A stretch of DNA of 64,000 nucleotides from Ignavigranum ruoffiae (GTDB lineage: Bacteria; Bacillota; Bacilli; Lactobacillales; Aerococcaceae): assembly GCF_900110675.1 (NCBI RefSeq), contig NZ_FOEN01000004.1:1-64000 (forward strand). The letters are read 5' to 3'. The notes beneath the pieces were generated by a model. That model worked only from the letters and a program-made list of their open reading frames with translations. It made no database searches and was not told the origin of the DNA. The position numbers and the translations under genes are program-made. Below, one piece after another: positions 17,718 to 26,631 of this stretch. Each line of letters opens with the position of its first letter. Positions within the stretch are counted from its first letter, which is position 1.

Positions 17718-19177
17718 AAATGGCAAAAAGAATTATGATTCAGGGGACTTCTTCTGATGCGGGAAAAAGTCTCATCGCAGCTGGTTTATGTCGGATTTTA
17801 TCTAAAAAAGGATATAAAGTATTTCCGTTCAAATCACAAAATATGGCACTTAATTCATATATAACTGCCAGTGGTGATGAAATGAGTCGAGCTCAAGTGG
17901 TTCAAGCAGAGGCAGCGAATCGTATACCGGAAGCTCGAATGAATCCGATTCTTTTGAGACCAGTGGGAGAGGCTCAATCGGAGGTTGTCATTCTGGGTAA
18001 GCAAATAGCGAATACGTCAGCGGCAGAATATTATGATTATAAAATCAAATTGAAACCGATGATATCAGATATTTTTAACGAGATTTCTGTCGAAAATGAT
18101 GTGATTATTATAGAAGGTGCAGGCAGCCCAGCCGAAATAAATTTAAATGATCATGATATTGTGAATATGGGGATGGCTGAAATAGCTAATAGTCCAGTAA
18201 TATTAGTTGCGGATATTGACCGTGGAGGGGTCTTTGCGCAAATATATGGAACGATTGCTTTAATGAATGAGAAAGATCGCCAACGAATAAAAGGTGTTAT
18301 CATAAATAAGTTTAGGGGAGATATCAATTTATTAAAAAGTGGTATCGAGATGATTGAAGACTTAATAAAAATACCAATTATAGGTGTGGTGCCTTATATT
18401 TCTTTAAATATCGATAGTGAAGATTCTTTGGCTTTAAATTATGTTTCACAAAATAAACAGAAAGAAAAAGATATTAATCTAGCAATTTTAATGCTCAGTA
18501 AGATGAGCAATTTTTCTGAATTTCAAAGTTTGCAAATTTACCATGATATTTCTGTTAGATATATCAAGAAATTTGAACAACTCGGCACTCCAGATGTGTT
18601 GGTAATTCCTGGAACTGAAGATATGAAAGAAAGTTTGTCATATTTTCGTAAGTTTATTCCTTCAATTAATAATCTCATTAAACAAGGAACTCGAATCATA
18701 GCAATTAATTCTGGTATGGCTTTACTAGGAGAATCTATTTACCAAGGAAATGATTTTTTAGGTCAGGGTATTGGTGTCATGAAAAAAAGAATGGAATTAA
18801 TTAAAGAAAAAAAGATCAAACAAGTTGTTACAGAGAACAATATTGAAGGATTTCATGGTTATTTAACAAAAAGAATAAGTTTTGAGCTGAATGATGGATT
18901 TAGTGTATTCATACATGGGGATAATTATCAAGATGGATTTGCAGCAGAAAATTATCAAATAATTGGTACACAATTAAATGGTTTATTTCAAAACCAAAAC
19001 TGGTGTAGAGAATATTTTAACCAAATTCGCCAGCAAAAAGGACTTCAGCCTTTAGATGTACCAGAGACATCCTATGAGGAGTTAAAGAATTTAGAATATG
19101 ATCGATTGGCTCATCATCTCGAGAAACACTTGGATATGACATTTTTATACAACGTAATAGGATTTGGAGAGGATTAG
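17714..19177 (+). CDS. cbiP: Cobyric acid synthase CbiP with degenerate glutaminase domain
   Basis: Amidates the b, d, e and g side chains of adenosylcobyrinate diamide. The N-terminal synthetase domain is intact: P-loop IQGTSSDAGKSLIAAGL, the KSQNMALNSY motif and VADIDRGGVFAQIYGT. The C-terminal class I glutamine amidotransferase domain is present in full length (487 residues overall) but its active site is lost. Where the family has ICGGxQMLG, this protein has INSGMALLG (Asn332 for the nucleophilic Cys). Where it has GTYxHGLF, this protein has GTQLNGLF (Asn422 for the catalytic His). It should therefore depend on free ammonia. GAGGGG precedes the ATG; overlaps cbiL by 4 bases. Confidence 0.93.
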   Translation: MKMAKRIMIQGTSSDAGKSLIAAGLCRILSKKGYKVFPFKSQNMALNSYITASGDEMSRAQVVQAEAANRIPEARMNPILLRPVGEAQSEVVILGKQIANTSAAEYYDYKIKLKPMISDIFNEISVENDVIIIEGAGSPAEINLNDHDIVNMGMAEIANSPVILVADIDRGGVFAQIYGTIALMNEKDRQRIKGVIINKFRGDINLLKSGIEMIEDLIKIPIIGVVPYISLNIDSEDSLALNYVSQNKQKEKDINLAILMLSKMSNFSEFQSLQIYHDISVRYIKKFEQLGTPDVLVIPGTEDMKESLSYFRKFIPSINNLIKQGTRIIAINSGMALLGESIYQGNDFLGQGIGVMKKRMELIKEKKIKQVVTENNIEGFHGYLTKRISFELNDGFSVFIHGDNYQDGFAAENYQIIGTQLNGLFQNQNWCREYFNQIRQQKGLQPLDVPETSYEELKNLEYDRLAHHLEKHLDMTFLYNVIGFGED

Positions 19178-19789
19178 ATGAGTTACTATACTCGAACTGG
19201 TGATTATGGGCAAACAAGAATTATTGGTGGCCATGTATATGATAAATCACATATTAGAATAGACTCTTATGGAAAAGTAGATTCGTTGAATGCATTATTG
19301 GGTTATACAATTAGCCAACTGCAATCAGGAAAGTTAAAACACTATGTACCAGAATTAGTCCAAATACAACAAGATTTATTTGATTGTGGCAATGATTTAG
19401 CACAGATTAATCATGAACGGGATTATCATATTCAGGAAGACCATTGGCAAAAACTAGAAAAAATGATTGATTCTTATACAGAAATTTTACCTCCTTTAGA
19501 GAAGTTTATCCTACCTGGAGGAAGTCCCGAGGCATCACTGATTCACCTTTGTCGAACGATGACTCGAGACGTTGAGAGAAAGATAGTTACACTTTTTCAA
19601 ATTAAAGATTCTTCAATTAATAATCAAGAGGTACTTAGATATATAAATCGTCTTTCGGATTATTTCTTTGTTTTAGGACGACTTATAAATTATGAATTAA
19701 ACTGCAAAGATATTCATTATTATAACAGTAAACCTGTTTTTAGAAATGGGATTTTAAAAAATAAACGAAACACAGAAAACAAATCTTGA
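19178..19789 (+). CDS. Cob(I)yrinic acid a,c-diamide adenosyltransferase, PduO type
   Basis: Transfers the 5'-deoxyadenosyl group of ATP to cob(I)alamin or its precursors. The 203 residues begin YYTRTGDYGQTRIIGG, the ATP-binding motif of PduO-type enzymes, and hold the later RTMTRDVERKIVTLF and INRLSDYFFVLGRLINYE helices that form the cobalamin site. Starts directly after the cbiP stop codon with GGAGAGGATTAG before it. Probably the main adenosyltransferase here, with the EutT-like protein as a second one. Confidence 0.93.
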   Translation: MSYYTRTGDYGQTRIIGGHVYDKSHIRIDSYGKVDSLNALLGYTISQLQSGKLKHYVPELVQIQQDLFDCGNDLAQINHERDYHIQEDHWQKLEKMIDSYTEILPPLEKFILPGGSPEASLIHLCRTMTRDVERKIVTLFQIKDSSINNQEVLRYINRLSDYFFVLGRLINYELNCKDIHYYNSKPVFRNGILKNKRNTENKS

Positions 19790-19802
19790 AAGGAAGTGAA
19801 TT

Positions 19803-20252
19803 ATGTATCCAATTTTATTGGATTTGACAAACAGACCCATTCTGGTTGTAGGGGGTGGTAAAGTAGCAAGTAGAAAAATAAATCAATTATTAGAAAATAA
19901 TGCTAAAGTAACAGTGATTTCTCCTTATTTGTCTCAAGAAATAAATAAAAAGCAAATTAATTGGATATGTAAGACCTACCAACCTAGTGATAGTTTGGGC
20001 TATGATTTGATATTTGCTTGTACTGATAACGAAACACTTAATGAGGAAATATACAATAAAAGTAATTCAGGACAATTTGTAAATAATGCAAGCAATAAGC
20101 ATAAGTCTGATTTTTATAATATGAAAGTGATTAAATCTGGGGATTATCTGTTTAGTGTTTCAAGTTTAGGAGAAAATTATAAACATACTAAACGTATTGG
20201 TAATAATCTAAAAAAGTGGTTGGATAAAAATTTGACAGAATTACTAAAGTAG
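19803..20252 (+). CDS. Precorrin-2 dehydrogenase (SirC/CysG N-domain type)
   Basis: A 149-residue NAD-dependent enzyme that oxidises precorrin-2 to sirohydrochlorin, the substrate of CbiK. The Rossmann motif PILVVGGGKVASRKINQLL spans residues 12-30, and FVNNASNKHKSDFYN matches the family active-site region. It is shorter than most SirC proteins (about 200 residues) because the C-terminal helical part is reduced. Start ATG follows GAAAGGAAGTGAATT. Lies between the adenosyltransferase and the hemA-hemC fusion. Confidence 0.88.
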   Translation: MYPILLDLTNRPILVVGGGKVASRKINQLLENNAKVTVISPYLSQEINKKQINWICKTYQPSDSLGYDLIFACTDNETLNEEIYNKSNSGQFVNNASNKHKSDFYNMKVIKSGDYLFSVSSLGENYKHTKRIGNNLKKWLDKNLTELLK

Positions 20253-20262
20253 GGAAGATAAA

Positions 20263-22503
20263 ATGAATATAGTATATGTGGGGATTACTCATCAAAAGAC
20301 GCCCATTGAAATTAGAGAAAAGTTATCTTTTGCAAATGAAGAATTGAAAAAGGCGGGATTGGCTTTACAAGCAGAAAAATCTATTCTGGAGAATGTTATT
20401 ATTTCCACCTGTAATCGTACAGAATTATATGTCTTATGTGATCAGATTCATACTGGACAGTATTATGCTAAACATTTTTTAGCAAATTGGTTTGGTTTAA
20501 ATTTTGATACATTAAAACCATATATTGAGATCAAAAAAGCAGAAGAAGCAATCAGACATCTTCTACTCTTATCGTGTGGAATGAAATCTAAAATATTTGG
20601 AGAAAGTCAAATATTGGGCCAAATTAGAAGGGCTTATGAAATCGCTCTAAATAATGGGACTACAGGTCTCTATTTAAATAAATTATTTCAAATTGCACAG
20701 AGGTTTGGAAAAAAACAACAAACAACATATAAATTGAGTCAAAGACCAAGATCGATTTCTTTTCAAACTATGAGGATAATTCAAAAAGATAAATCACTTG
20801 CAGAAAAAAGTTTATTAATTATAGGTTTGGGTGAGATTGGTCAATTAGTACTAAAACATGCAATCGCTCAAAAGTTCGAAAAAATTTATATTATGAATCG
20901 AACTTTTAAAAAGGCTGTACAATTTTCTCAAAAGTATGGCGAATTAGTTTGCGCCAAACCAATTAGTGAAATAGAAAAATACATTAATAAATGCGATTAT
21001 ATTATTACAGCGGTAGCTTCATCTAAACCTATTATTAATGGAAATCTTTTGAGTGGACAGAAATTTCAAACCTTTTTTGATTTAGGCTTACCAAGAAATA
21101 TGTCTAACATTAAAACTCATAAAAAAATAAAATACTACAATATAGATGACATTAATTTGCTATTGGAAAAAAATTACGCAGAACAAAAAGCCGTTTATTC
21201 TTCGATTAAAGAGGACGCTGATCAAGAAGTGATTGACTTCTATAAGTGGGAAGCAAGTCTTGACGTATTACCTACAATTGAAGCTTTAAGAAACAAAATG
21301 TTGTCGCACTATGAACAAGTAGAGTCAAGTTTAGATAGAAAAATAGATAGCCTTTCGTCCCATGACCGAAAAGTAATTCGTAAGCATCTTAAAAGTTTAG
21401 TTAATGCAATGCTTAAGGAGCCCATAAAAGTAATAAAAGAGTTGAATTACGATACTTATGGACAATACAAATTAGATTTTGTAAGAGAATTATTTCAATT
21501 AGATATGGATTTGAACATAAAAAATACTAATGGAATCGAACAAAGAATCGTTAAAATTGGTACTAGAGGAAGTAAACTTGCTTTAATTCAAACCGAGTCA
21601 GTAATAGAAAAATTAAAAGTAATATATCCACATATTCGTTTTGAAAAAATAATAATTTCAACAAAAGGAGATGTGGATCGTACTTCTTCTTTAAAGGTTA
21701 TCGGTGGAAAAGGAGTATTTATCAAAGAAATTGAGAAAGAATTAATAAACAAAAATATTGATATAGCAATTCACAGTCTAAAAGATGTCCCAAGTCAATT
21801 GGTGCCGGGAACGGTAATTGCCAGTACACCAAAACGTTTCACTACTTCTGAATGTATTATTATGAAAGATTATCAGAAATTTAATCAATTACCTCATGGA
21901 GCTAAGATAGGTACTGGAAGTCAACGAAGAGTGTACCAACTTAAGAAAATAAGACCGGATTTAAATTTTGTAGATATTAGAGGTAATATTGAAACTCGAA
22001 TTAACAAATTATACACGGATAATTTAGATGGTGTAGTCCTTGCGGTAGCTGGATTAGAAAGACTAGGTTTTTTTGACAATAATGATAACTTATTTGTGGA
22101 TTATTTTTCCGATGAAGAGATAATTCCGGCGGTTGGACAAGGTGCTATCGCTATTCAATGTCGTTCTGATGATTTTTCTCTAATAGAAATGGTAAGGGCA
22201 ATTAATCATGAGTTAACTGAAGCGTGTGTCAAAACAGAACGAGATTATCTAGGTCAAATGGGACTAGGTTGTAATTTCCCTATTGGAGCACATGCAACAA
22301 TGAATTCTGCGGGAAATATCATTCTCAGAGGTATGCTCGCAGATAATAAGTCCAATAAGATAATTGTTGAGAAAGTTACGAGTCAAAATCAAGATTATAA
22401 ATATCTTGGCAAGGAGTTATTCGATAAAATCATGAGTAATGGAGGTCGCAAAATCTTAGCCGACTACCTTCAAGAAATGGATGCTGAACATGAAAATTCC
22501 TAA
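20263..22503 (+). CDS. hemA-hemC: Glutamyl-tRNA reductase / hydroxymethylbilane synthase fusion (HemA-HemC)
   Basis: One uninterrupted 746-residue frame encodes two enzymes. Residues 1 to about 420 are glutamyl-tRNA reductase: GITHQKTPIEIREKL, the nucleophilic cysteine in IISTCNRTELYVL, GESQILGQIRRAYE and a Rossmann motif LLIIGLGEIGQLV. Residues about 425-740 are porphobilinogen deaminase: KIGTRGSKLALIQTE, AIHSLKDVPSQL, GTGSQRRVYQLKK and the dipyrromethane-binding cysteine in MGLGCNFPIGAHA. The two catalyse the first and fourth steps towards uroporphyrinogen III. The fusion is unusual; both parts keep key residues and look active. Confidence 0.93.
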   Translation: MNIVYVGITHQKTPIEIREKLSFANEELKKAGLALQAEKSILENVIISTCNRTELYVLCDQIHTGQYYAKHFLANWFGLNFDTLKPYIEIKKAEEAIRHLLLLSCGMKSKIFGESQILGQIRRAYEIALNNGTTGLYLNKLFQIAQRFGKKQQTTYKLSQRPRSISFQTMRIIQKDKSLAEKSLLIIGLGEIGQLVLKHAIAQKFEKIYIMNRTFKKAVQFSQKYGELVCAKPISEIEKYINKCDYIITAVASSKPIINGNLLSGQKFQTFFDLGLPRNMSNIKTHKKIKYYNIDDINLLLEKNYAEQKAVYSSIKEDADQEVIDFYKWEASLDVLPTIEALRNKMLSHYEQVESSLDRKIDSLSSHDRKVIRKHLKSLVNAMLKEPIKVIKELNYDTYGQYKLDFVRELFQLDMDLNIKNTNGIEQRIVKIGTRGSKLALIQTESVIEKLKVIYPHIRFEKIIISTKGDVDRTSSLKVIGGKGVFIKEIEKELINKNIDIAIHSLKDVPSQLVPGTVIASTPKRFTTSECIIMKDYQKFNQLPHGAKIGTGSQRRVYQLKKIRPDLNFVDIRGNIETRINKLYTDNLDGVVLAVAGLERLGFFDNNDNLFVDYFSDEEIIPAVGQGAIAIQCRSDDFSLIEMVRAINHELTEACVKTERDYLGQMGLGCNFPIGAHATMNSAGNIILRGMLADNKSNKIIVEKVTSQNQDYKYLGKELFDKIMSNGGRKILADYLQEMDAEHENS

Positions 22504-23245
22504 AGTATGGTGGTTTAGTAGCAAGGCATTATCAAAAGCTTTAGAAGAGAAACTTATTCTTGCAAATTATACTTTGGAAAACATCTCCATGTTTAATATT
22601 GATATCGTTGTCGATAAAAGAAATATTGAATTAGCTGATGGTATTTACTTTGTAAGTAAAGCTGCTGTAGATGGACTATTTGAGAATCTAACATATTCGA
22701 CAGATATTCACAAATATAAAATGATAATAGCTACTGGGCAAGGAACAGCTGACTATTTGAAAGCGAAATACAATATTCTTCCGACAGTTATTAATCCATA
22801 CAAAACGGTAGAAGAATTTTTTGAGCATTTTAATTTTAAAAGTAATGGTATTTCGAAACTATTAATTCCTTTATGTAAAGATAGTTTTCATAAATATAAA
22901 AAGATAAATATTAAATATCAGCCAGATTTACAAATTCATCTGGTAGAAGTATATCGCAGAGTACCTTGTGAAAAAATAGATCAAACTCTTTCAGATTTAA
23001 TTTCGTCGATTTGTGTTAATGATGTAATGGTATTTACAAGTCCGTTACATTGGCAAATGCTAACTAATAGAATATCAGAAAATTCAGTTCGCTTTATAAT
23101 GAAAAAAACGAGAATAATATCGATAGGGCCTATCACAAGTAAGAGCATTAAAAATAAAGTAGGTAAATATTTTATTGAATCTAATAACCCAAGTCAAAGT
23201 AGTATTGTTGAATTAATTATTAATAAAGGAGAAAAATATGACTGA
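22481..23245 (+). CDS. hemD: Uroporphyrinogen-III synthase HemD (stand-alone)
   Basis: A 254-residue protein with the divergent HemD pattern of two alternating alpha/beta lobes: GIYFVSKAAVDGLFENL in the first, LLIPLCKDSFHKYKKI in the hinge, and the family-like VMVFTSPLHWQMLT and ISIGPITSKSIKNK near the end. It should close hydroxymethylbilane to uroporphyrinogen III. It overlaps the end of the hemA-hemC fusion by 23 bases (an ATG at 22490 is an alternative start) and overlaps hemB by 8 bases. A second HemD-like domain is fused to CobA. Confidence 0.8.
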   Translation: MLNMKIPKVWWFSSKALSKALEEKLILANYTLENISMFNIDIVVDKRNIELADGIYFVSKAAVDGLFENLTYSTDIHKYKMIIATGQGTADYLKAKYNILPTVINPYKTVEEFFEHFNFKSNGISKLLIPLCKDSFHKYKKINIKYQPDLQIHLVEVYRRVPCEKIDQTLSDLISSICVNDVMVFTSPLHWQMLTNRISENSVRFIMKKTRIISIGPITSKSIKNKVGKYFIESNNPSQSSIVELIINKGEKYD

Positions 23246-24215
23246 ATTTAAAAGGAATCGGAGAACGCGTTTAACTTCAGATATTCGAGAAATATTTCAA
23301 GAAAATCGTTTGAATATCTCCGATTTTATTTATCCAATATTTGTTTCAGAACTTATCGATGAACCGAAGGAAATTGAAAGCATGCCCGGGATTTATCAAT
23401 GGCCACTTTCTCATTTGGATCAGGAGATTAAAGAAATACAAAAATTAGGCCTCAAATCAGTTATTTTATTTGGTATTCCTCTTCAAAAAGATTCTTTAGG
23501 TAGCCAAGCCTATAATCCAGATGGAATCGTACAGAAAGCAATCCGTCAAATCAAGAGAAGTGCGCCAAATTTAGTAGTTATTGCTGATACTTGTCTTTGT
23601 GAATATACAGATCATGGTCATTGTGGTCAAATTGATGAACAAGGATTTTTACTAAATGATGAATCGGTTGAACTTAGTGTTAAAACAGCTGTTTCACAAG
23701 CTAAGGCTGGTGCAGACATCATCGCTCCTTCTAGCTGTCTAGACGGAGTCGCAATAAAAATTAGAGAAGCTTTAGATGAGTCAGGATATGACTATGTCTC
23801 TCTAATGGGATATTCAATCAAATTTGCCTCATCATTTTATGGACCATTCCGAGAAGCAGCTGACAGCTCACCTAAGCACGGTAATCGAAAATCATATCAG
23901 ATTCCTTTTGGAAATCAAAGAGAGGCACTTCGAGAATTACACAGTGATGTAGAAGAAGGCGTAGATATGGTAATCGTTAAACCGGCTATGGCTTTCATGG
24001 ATATGGTTTATCAAACTCGGCAAAATACTATATTACCAGTAGTTGTATATAATGTTTCTGGTGAATACTCGATGATTGAGGCAGCTTCTAAACATGGTTG
24101 GATTGATAAAAAACAACTTATTTTAGAACTTATGATGAGTTTTAAAAGAGCGGGCGCTGATTTGATTATCACCTACCATGCAAAAGAAATCGCCAAAATA
24201 ATTAACAATAGTTAG
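23238..24215 (+). CDS. hemB: Delta-aminolevulinic acid dehydratase HemB
   Basis: Condenses two aminolevulinate molecules to porphobilinogen. The 325 residues begin RRTRLTSDIREIFQENRL, and contain the zinc-type metal site DTCLCEYTDHGHCG and the two Schiff-base regions APSSCLDGVAIKIREALD and VDMVIVKPAMAFMDMVY. The ATG follows AAAGGAGAAAAAT. It supplies HemC, encoded just upstream. Confidence 0.95.
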   Translation: MTEFKRNRRTRLTSDIREIFQENRLNISDFIYPIFVSELIDEPKEIESMPGIYQWPLSHLDQEIKEIQKLGLKSVILFGIPLQKDSLGSQAYNPDGIVQKAIRQIKRSAPNLVVIADTCLCEYTDHGHCGQIDEQGFLLNDESVELSVKTAVSQAKAGADIIAPSSCLDGVAIKIREALDESGYDYVSLMGYSIKFASSFYGPFREAADSSPKHGNRKSYQIPFGNQREALRELHSDVEEGVDMVIVKPAMAFMDMVYQTRQNTILPVVVYNVSGEYSMIEAASKHGWIDKKQLILELMMSFKRAGADLIITYHAKEIAKIINNS

Positions 24216-24228
24216 AAAGAAGAAGAAT

Positions 24229-24690
24229 ATGACGAAGGCTTTAATCGTTTATGCGAGTTTAACAGGAAATACGGAAGAAGCTGCAGAAATTTTGGGTGAG
24301 GCCTTAATTTATTATGGTATGGAGGCGCATTTAAAGTCTATTGAACAAGCCGATGTTATAGATTTCCTAGATTATGATATTTGTATAGTTGGTTCTTATA
24401 CATATGGTCCTGGAACGAAAGGCGAACTACCTATTGAATGCCAAGAATTTTACAAGGATTTAGCTACAATTGATTTATCAGAAAAATACTATATGGTTTT
24501 TGGTTCGGGTGATGATTTTTATCCTGAATGGTGCACTGCAGTTGACGATTTCTGTTATCAGTTTCAAAAAACTGGAGCAAGAGAAGGAACTCCATCTTAT
24601 AAATTTAATTTAAATCCAGAAGAAAAAGAGATAGAGGATTTATACGAACGTGCAAAAATTTTGTCACAAAATATTTTGGAAAAGGAGTGA
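24229..24690 (+). CDS. Flavodoxin
   Basis: A 153-residue FMN-binding electron carrier. It begins KALIVYASLTGNTEEAAEIL, the phosphate-binding loop of flavodoxins, and has SYTYGPGTKGELP and the late FGSGDDFYPEWCTAVDDF loop. Being embedded in the cobalamin operon it may deliver electrons for reducing Co(II) to Co(I) before adenosylation, or for CbiJ/CbiG chemistry; this role is inferred from position only. Its stop overlaps the ribosome binding site of cbiM. Confidence 0.9.
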   Translation: MTKALIVYASLTGNTEEAAEILGEALIYYGMEAHLKSIEQADVIDFLDYDICIVGSYTYGPGTKGELPIECQEFYKDLATIDLSEKYYMVFGSGDDFYPEWCTAVDDFCYQFQKTGAREGTPSYKFNLNPEEKEIEDLYERAKILSQNILEKE

Positions 24691-24695
24691 ATATA

Positions 24696-25436
24696 ATGAA
24701 GAAGAAATTTTTAATGGCATTGTATTTGTTAGGAGTAGGAGTATGTTTAAATATGCGAACAGCCCATGCTATGCATATTATGGAGGGTTATCTACCTTTA
24801 AACTATGCTTTATTTTGGATAGCACTTTCCTTACCGTTTCTGTTCGTTGGGATTAAGAAATTATCGAGGGTAATGGACAAACAACGACGGGTATTGATCA
24901 TTCTTGCGATGACAGGAGCGTATGCCTTCGTTCTTTCAGCATTAAAAATTCCATCAGTTACAGGCTCATCGAGTCATCCAACAGGAATGGGATTAGTAAC
25001 TATTTTCTTTGGACCCAGTATTGCTGCTGTGATTGGTTTAATTGTTTTATTATTTCAGGCGTTGTTGTTAGCTCATGGAGGATTGACAACTTTAGGTGCT
25101 AATACATTTAGTATGGGAATCGTTGGTCCAATTGTGACCTATGTTATTTACAAATACGGTAATAAAGTATCAAAAAACAAACATTTTGTGATATTTCTTG
25201 CTGTTGCTTTAGGTGATTTGTTGACTTATGTCGTAACTAGTATTCAACTTGCCTTAGCTCATCCCAGCGAAGTGGGAGGGGTTCTGGCCTCTTTTACTAA
25301 ATTTGCGACTGTATTTGCACTGACTCAAGTTCCAATTGCTATTATTGAAGGAATATTAACGGTTATTGTTATGATAAGTTTAGAATCAGTGGCTAAGCCA
25401 GAATTAGATTTATTAGGGTATAGTTTGGAGGGTTAA
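24696..25436 (+). CDS. cbiM: Cobalt ECF transporter substrate-binding component CbiM
   Basis: A 246-residue membrane protein that binds cobalt. An N-terminal signal peptide ends at RTAHA, and the mature protein would begin MHIMEGYLP, the conserved Met-His N-terminus that coordinates the metal. The motif SSSHPTGMGLVTIFFGP and ALLLAHGGLTTLGANTFSMGIVGP follow, as in CbiM/NikM. ATG 24696 is preferred because AAAGGAG lies 8 bases upstream; the in-frame GTG at 24687 overlaps that site. First gene of cbiMNQO. Confidence 0.95.
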   Translation: MKKKFLMALYLLGVGVCLNMRTAHAMHIMEGYLPLNYALFWIALSLPFLFVGIKKLSRVMDKQRRVLIILAMTGAYAFVLSALKIPSVTGSSSHPTGMGLVTIFFGPSIAAVIGLIVLLFQALLLAHGGLTTLGANTFSMGIVGPIVTYVIYKYGNKVSKNKHFVIFLAVALGDLLTYVVTSIQLALAHPSEVGGVLASFTKFATVFALTQVPIAIIEGILTVIVMISLESVAKPELDLLGYSLEG

Positions 25437-25438
25437 TA

Positions 25439-25729
25439 ATGAAAAAATCTTATAAAATATTATTATTGTTAGTAATGGCAGTAGCTATTGCGGTCGTCCC
25501 CTTAATAATGATTAAAGACTCAGAATTCGGTGGTGCTGATGGTGCTGCAGAAGAGGTGATAGAAGAAATTGATCCAAACTATGAACCGTGGTTTGATAGC
25601 ATAATTGAACTACCGGGTGGTGAAACAGAAAGCCTCTTATTTGCTCTACAAGCAGCTTTAGGAGCTAGTGTGATTGGTTTAGGATTTGGATATTTTATAG
25701 GTAGAAATAAAGAGTACAATAAACAATGA
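25439..25729 (+). CDS. cbiN: Cobalt transport protein CbiN
   Basis: A 96-residue small membrane protein with one transmembrane helix at each end (residues 5-25 and 67-87) and an acidic extracytoplasmic loop containing DPNYEPWFDSIIELPGGE, typical of CbiN. It assists CbiM in loading cobalt. It starts two bases after cbiM and overlaps cbiQ by 4 bases. Confidence 0.93.
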   Translation: MKKSYKILLLLVMAVAIAVVPLIMIKDSEFGGADGAAEEVIEEIDPNYEPWFDSIIELPGGETESLLFALQAALGASVIGLGFGYFIGRNKEYNKQ

Positions 25730-26625
25730 TGTTGACTCTTCTTCTAATCTTATTTTGGATAACGATATCCATTGGACAAATCGATAATAGGTTAATCTGC
25801 TTGGGAATTATTTTATTGGGTGTTGAACAATTTTTAGTGAAGAAATCTTCTCATAACCATAATATAGTACAAATGGAGACTTTGGCGTATCAATCCCCCT
25901 TTCGAGATATTAATCCTTTATATAAATTATCTATAACAATAATTGCATTATTCCTTATTATCGGTTATCAAAGTATTTTAGCAAGTTTATTTGTGATTAT
26001 GTGCGTTTTTATATTCATACACAAATTTGTTAACTTAAGTTATGTTCAAATAAAAGAATTATTTACAGCTCCAGTGATGTTTATTATTTTAAGTACATTA
26101 GGAATAGTTATCTCGATTAGTCACCAACCAATCGAAGTAAGTATTAGATTTAATTCCTGGTATATAGGACTGAGTAAAGTATCACAGCAGAGAGGAATAC
26201 AACTAGCGTGTATTTCAATAGCGAGTGTCTCACTATTAATAAACCTTGCACTGACTACACCCATTGGGGATTTTGTCTATGCTTTGCGTAAATCAAAGAT
26301 ACCTAAAAGTGTTATCGAAATAATGTATTTCATTTATCGATATATTATAGTTTTGAATAGAGTTTTGAACCAAGTGCAAGAAAGCGCCTTATCTCGACTA
26401 GGGTTTATTACATATCGCCGTGGATTTAAATCAACAATGATGATTGCATCTAAATTGTTTTCACAATCACTTCGATTGTCACTAAAATCCATAGATGCAA
26501 TGGAATCTAGACTGTATAAAGGGCAAGTTAAATTTATTGTACATAAATATCAAAGAGAAAAAAATATTTATTTTTTGATAATATTTGTGATTTTAATATT
26601 TACTCTCTGCCAATGGGGGTGGTAA
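25726..26625 (+). CDS. cbiQ: Cobalt ECF transporter transmembrane component CbiQ
   Basis: A 299-residue EcfT-type membrane protein that couples CbiM to the ATPase CbiO. It has several membrane segments and, in the C-terminal half, the cytoplasmic coupling helices with the alanine-arginine motifs seen here as ESALSRLGF and AMESRLYKGQ. Slightly longer than many CbiQ proteins because of the N-terminal hydrophobic segment. Coupled to cbiN by overlap. Confidence 0.9.
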   Translation: MMLTLLLILFWITISIGQIDNRLICLGIILLGVEQFLVKKSSHNHNIVQMETLAYQSPFRDINPLYKLSITIIALFLIIGYQSILASLFVIMCVFIFIHKFVNLSYVQIKELFTAPVMFIILSTLGIVISISHQPIEVSIRFNSWYIGLSKVSQQRGIQLACISIASVSLLINLALTTPIGDFVYALRKSKIPKSVIEIMYFIYRYIIVLNRVLNQVQESALSRLGFITYRRGFKSTMMIASKLFSQSLRLSLKSIDAMESRLYKGQVKFIVHKYQREKNIYFLIIFVILIFTLCQWGW

Positions 26626-26631
26626 TTTGAC

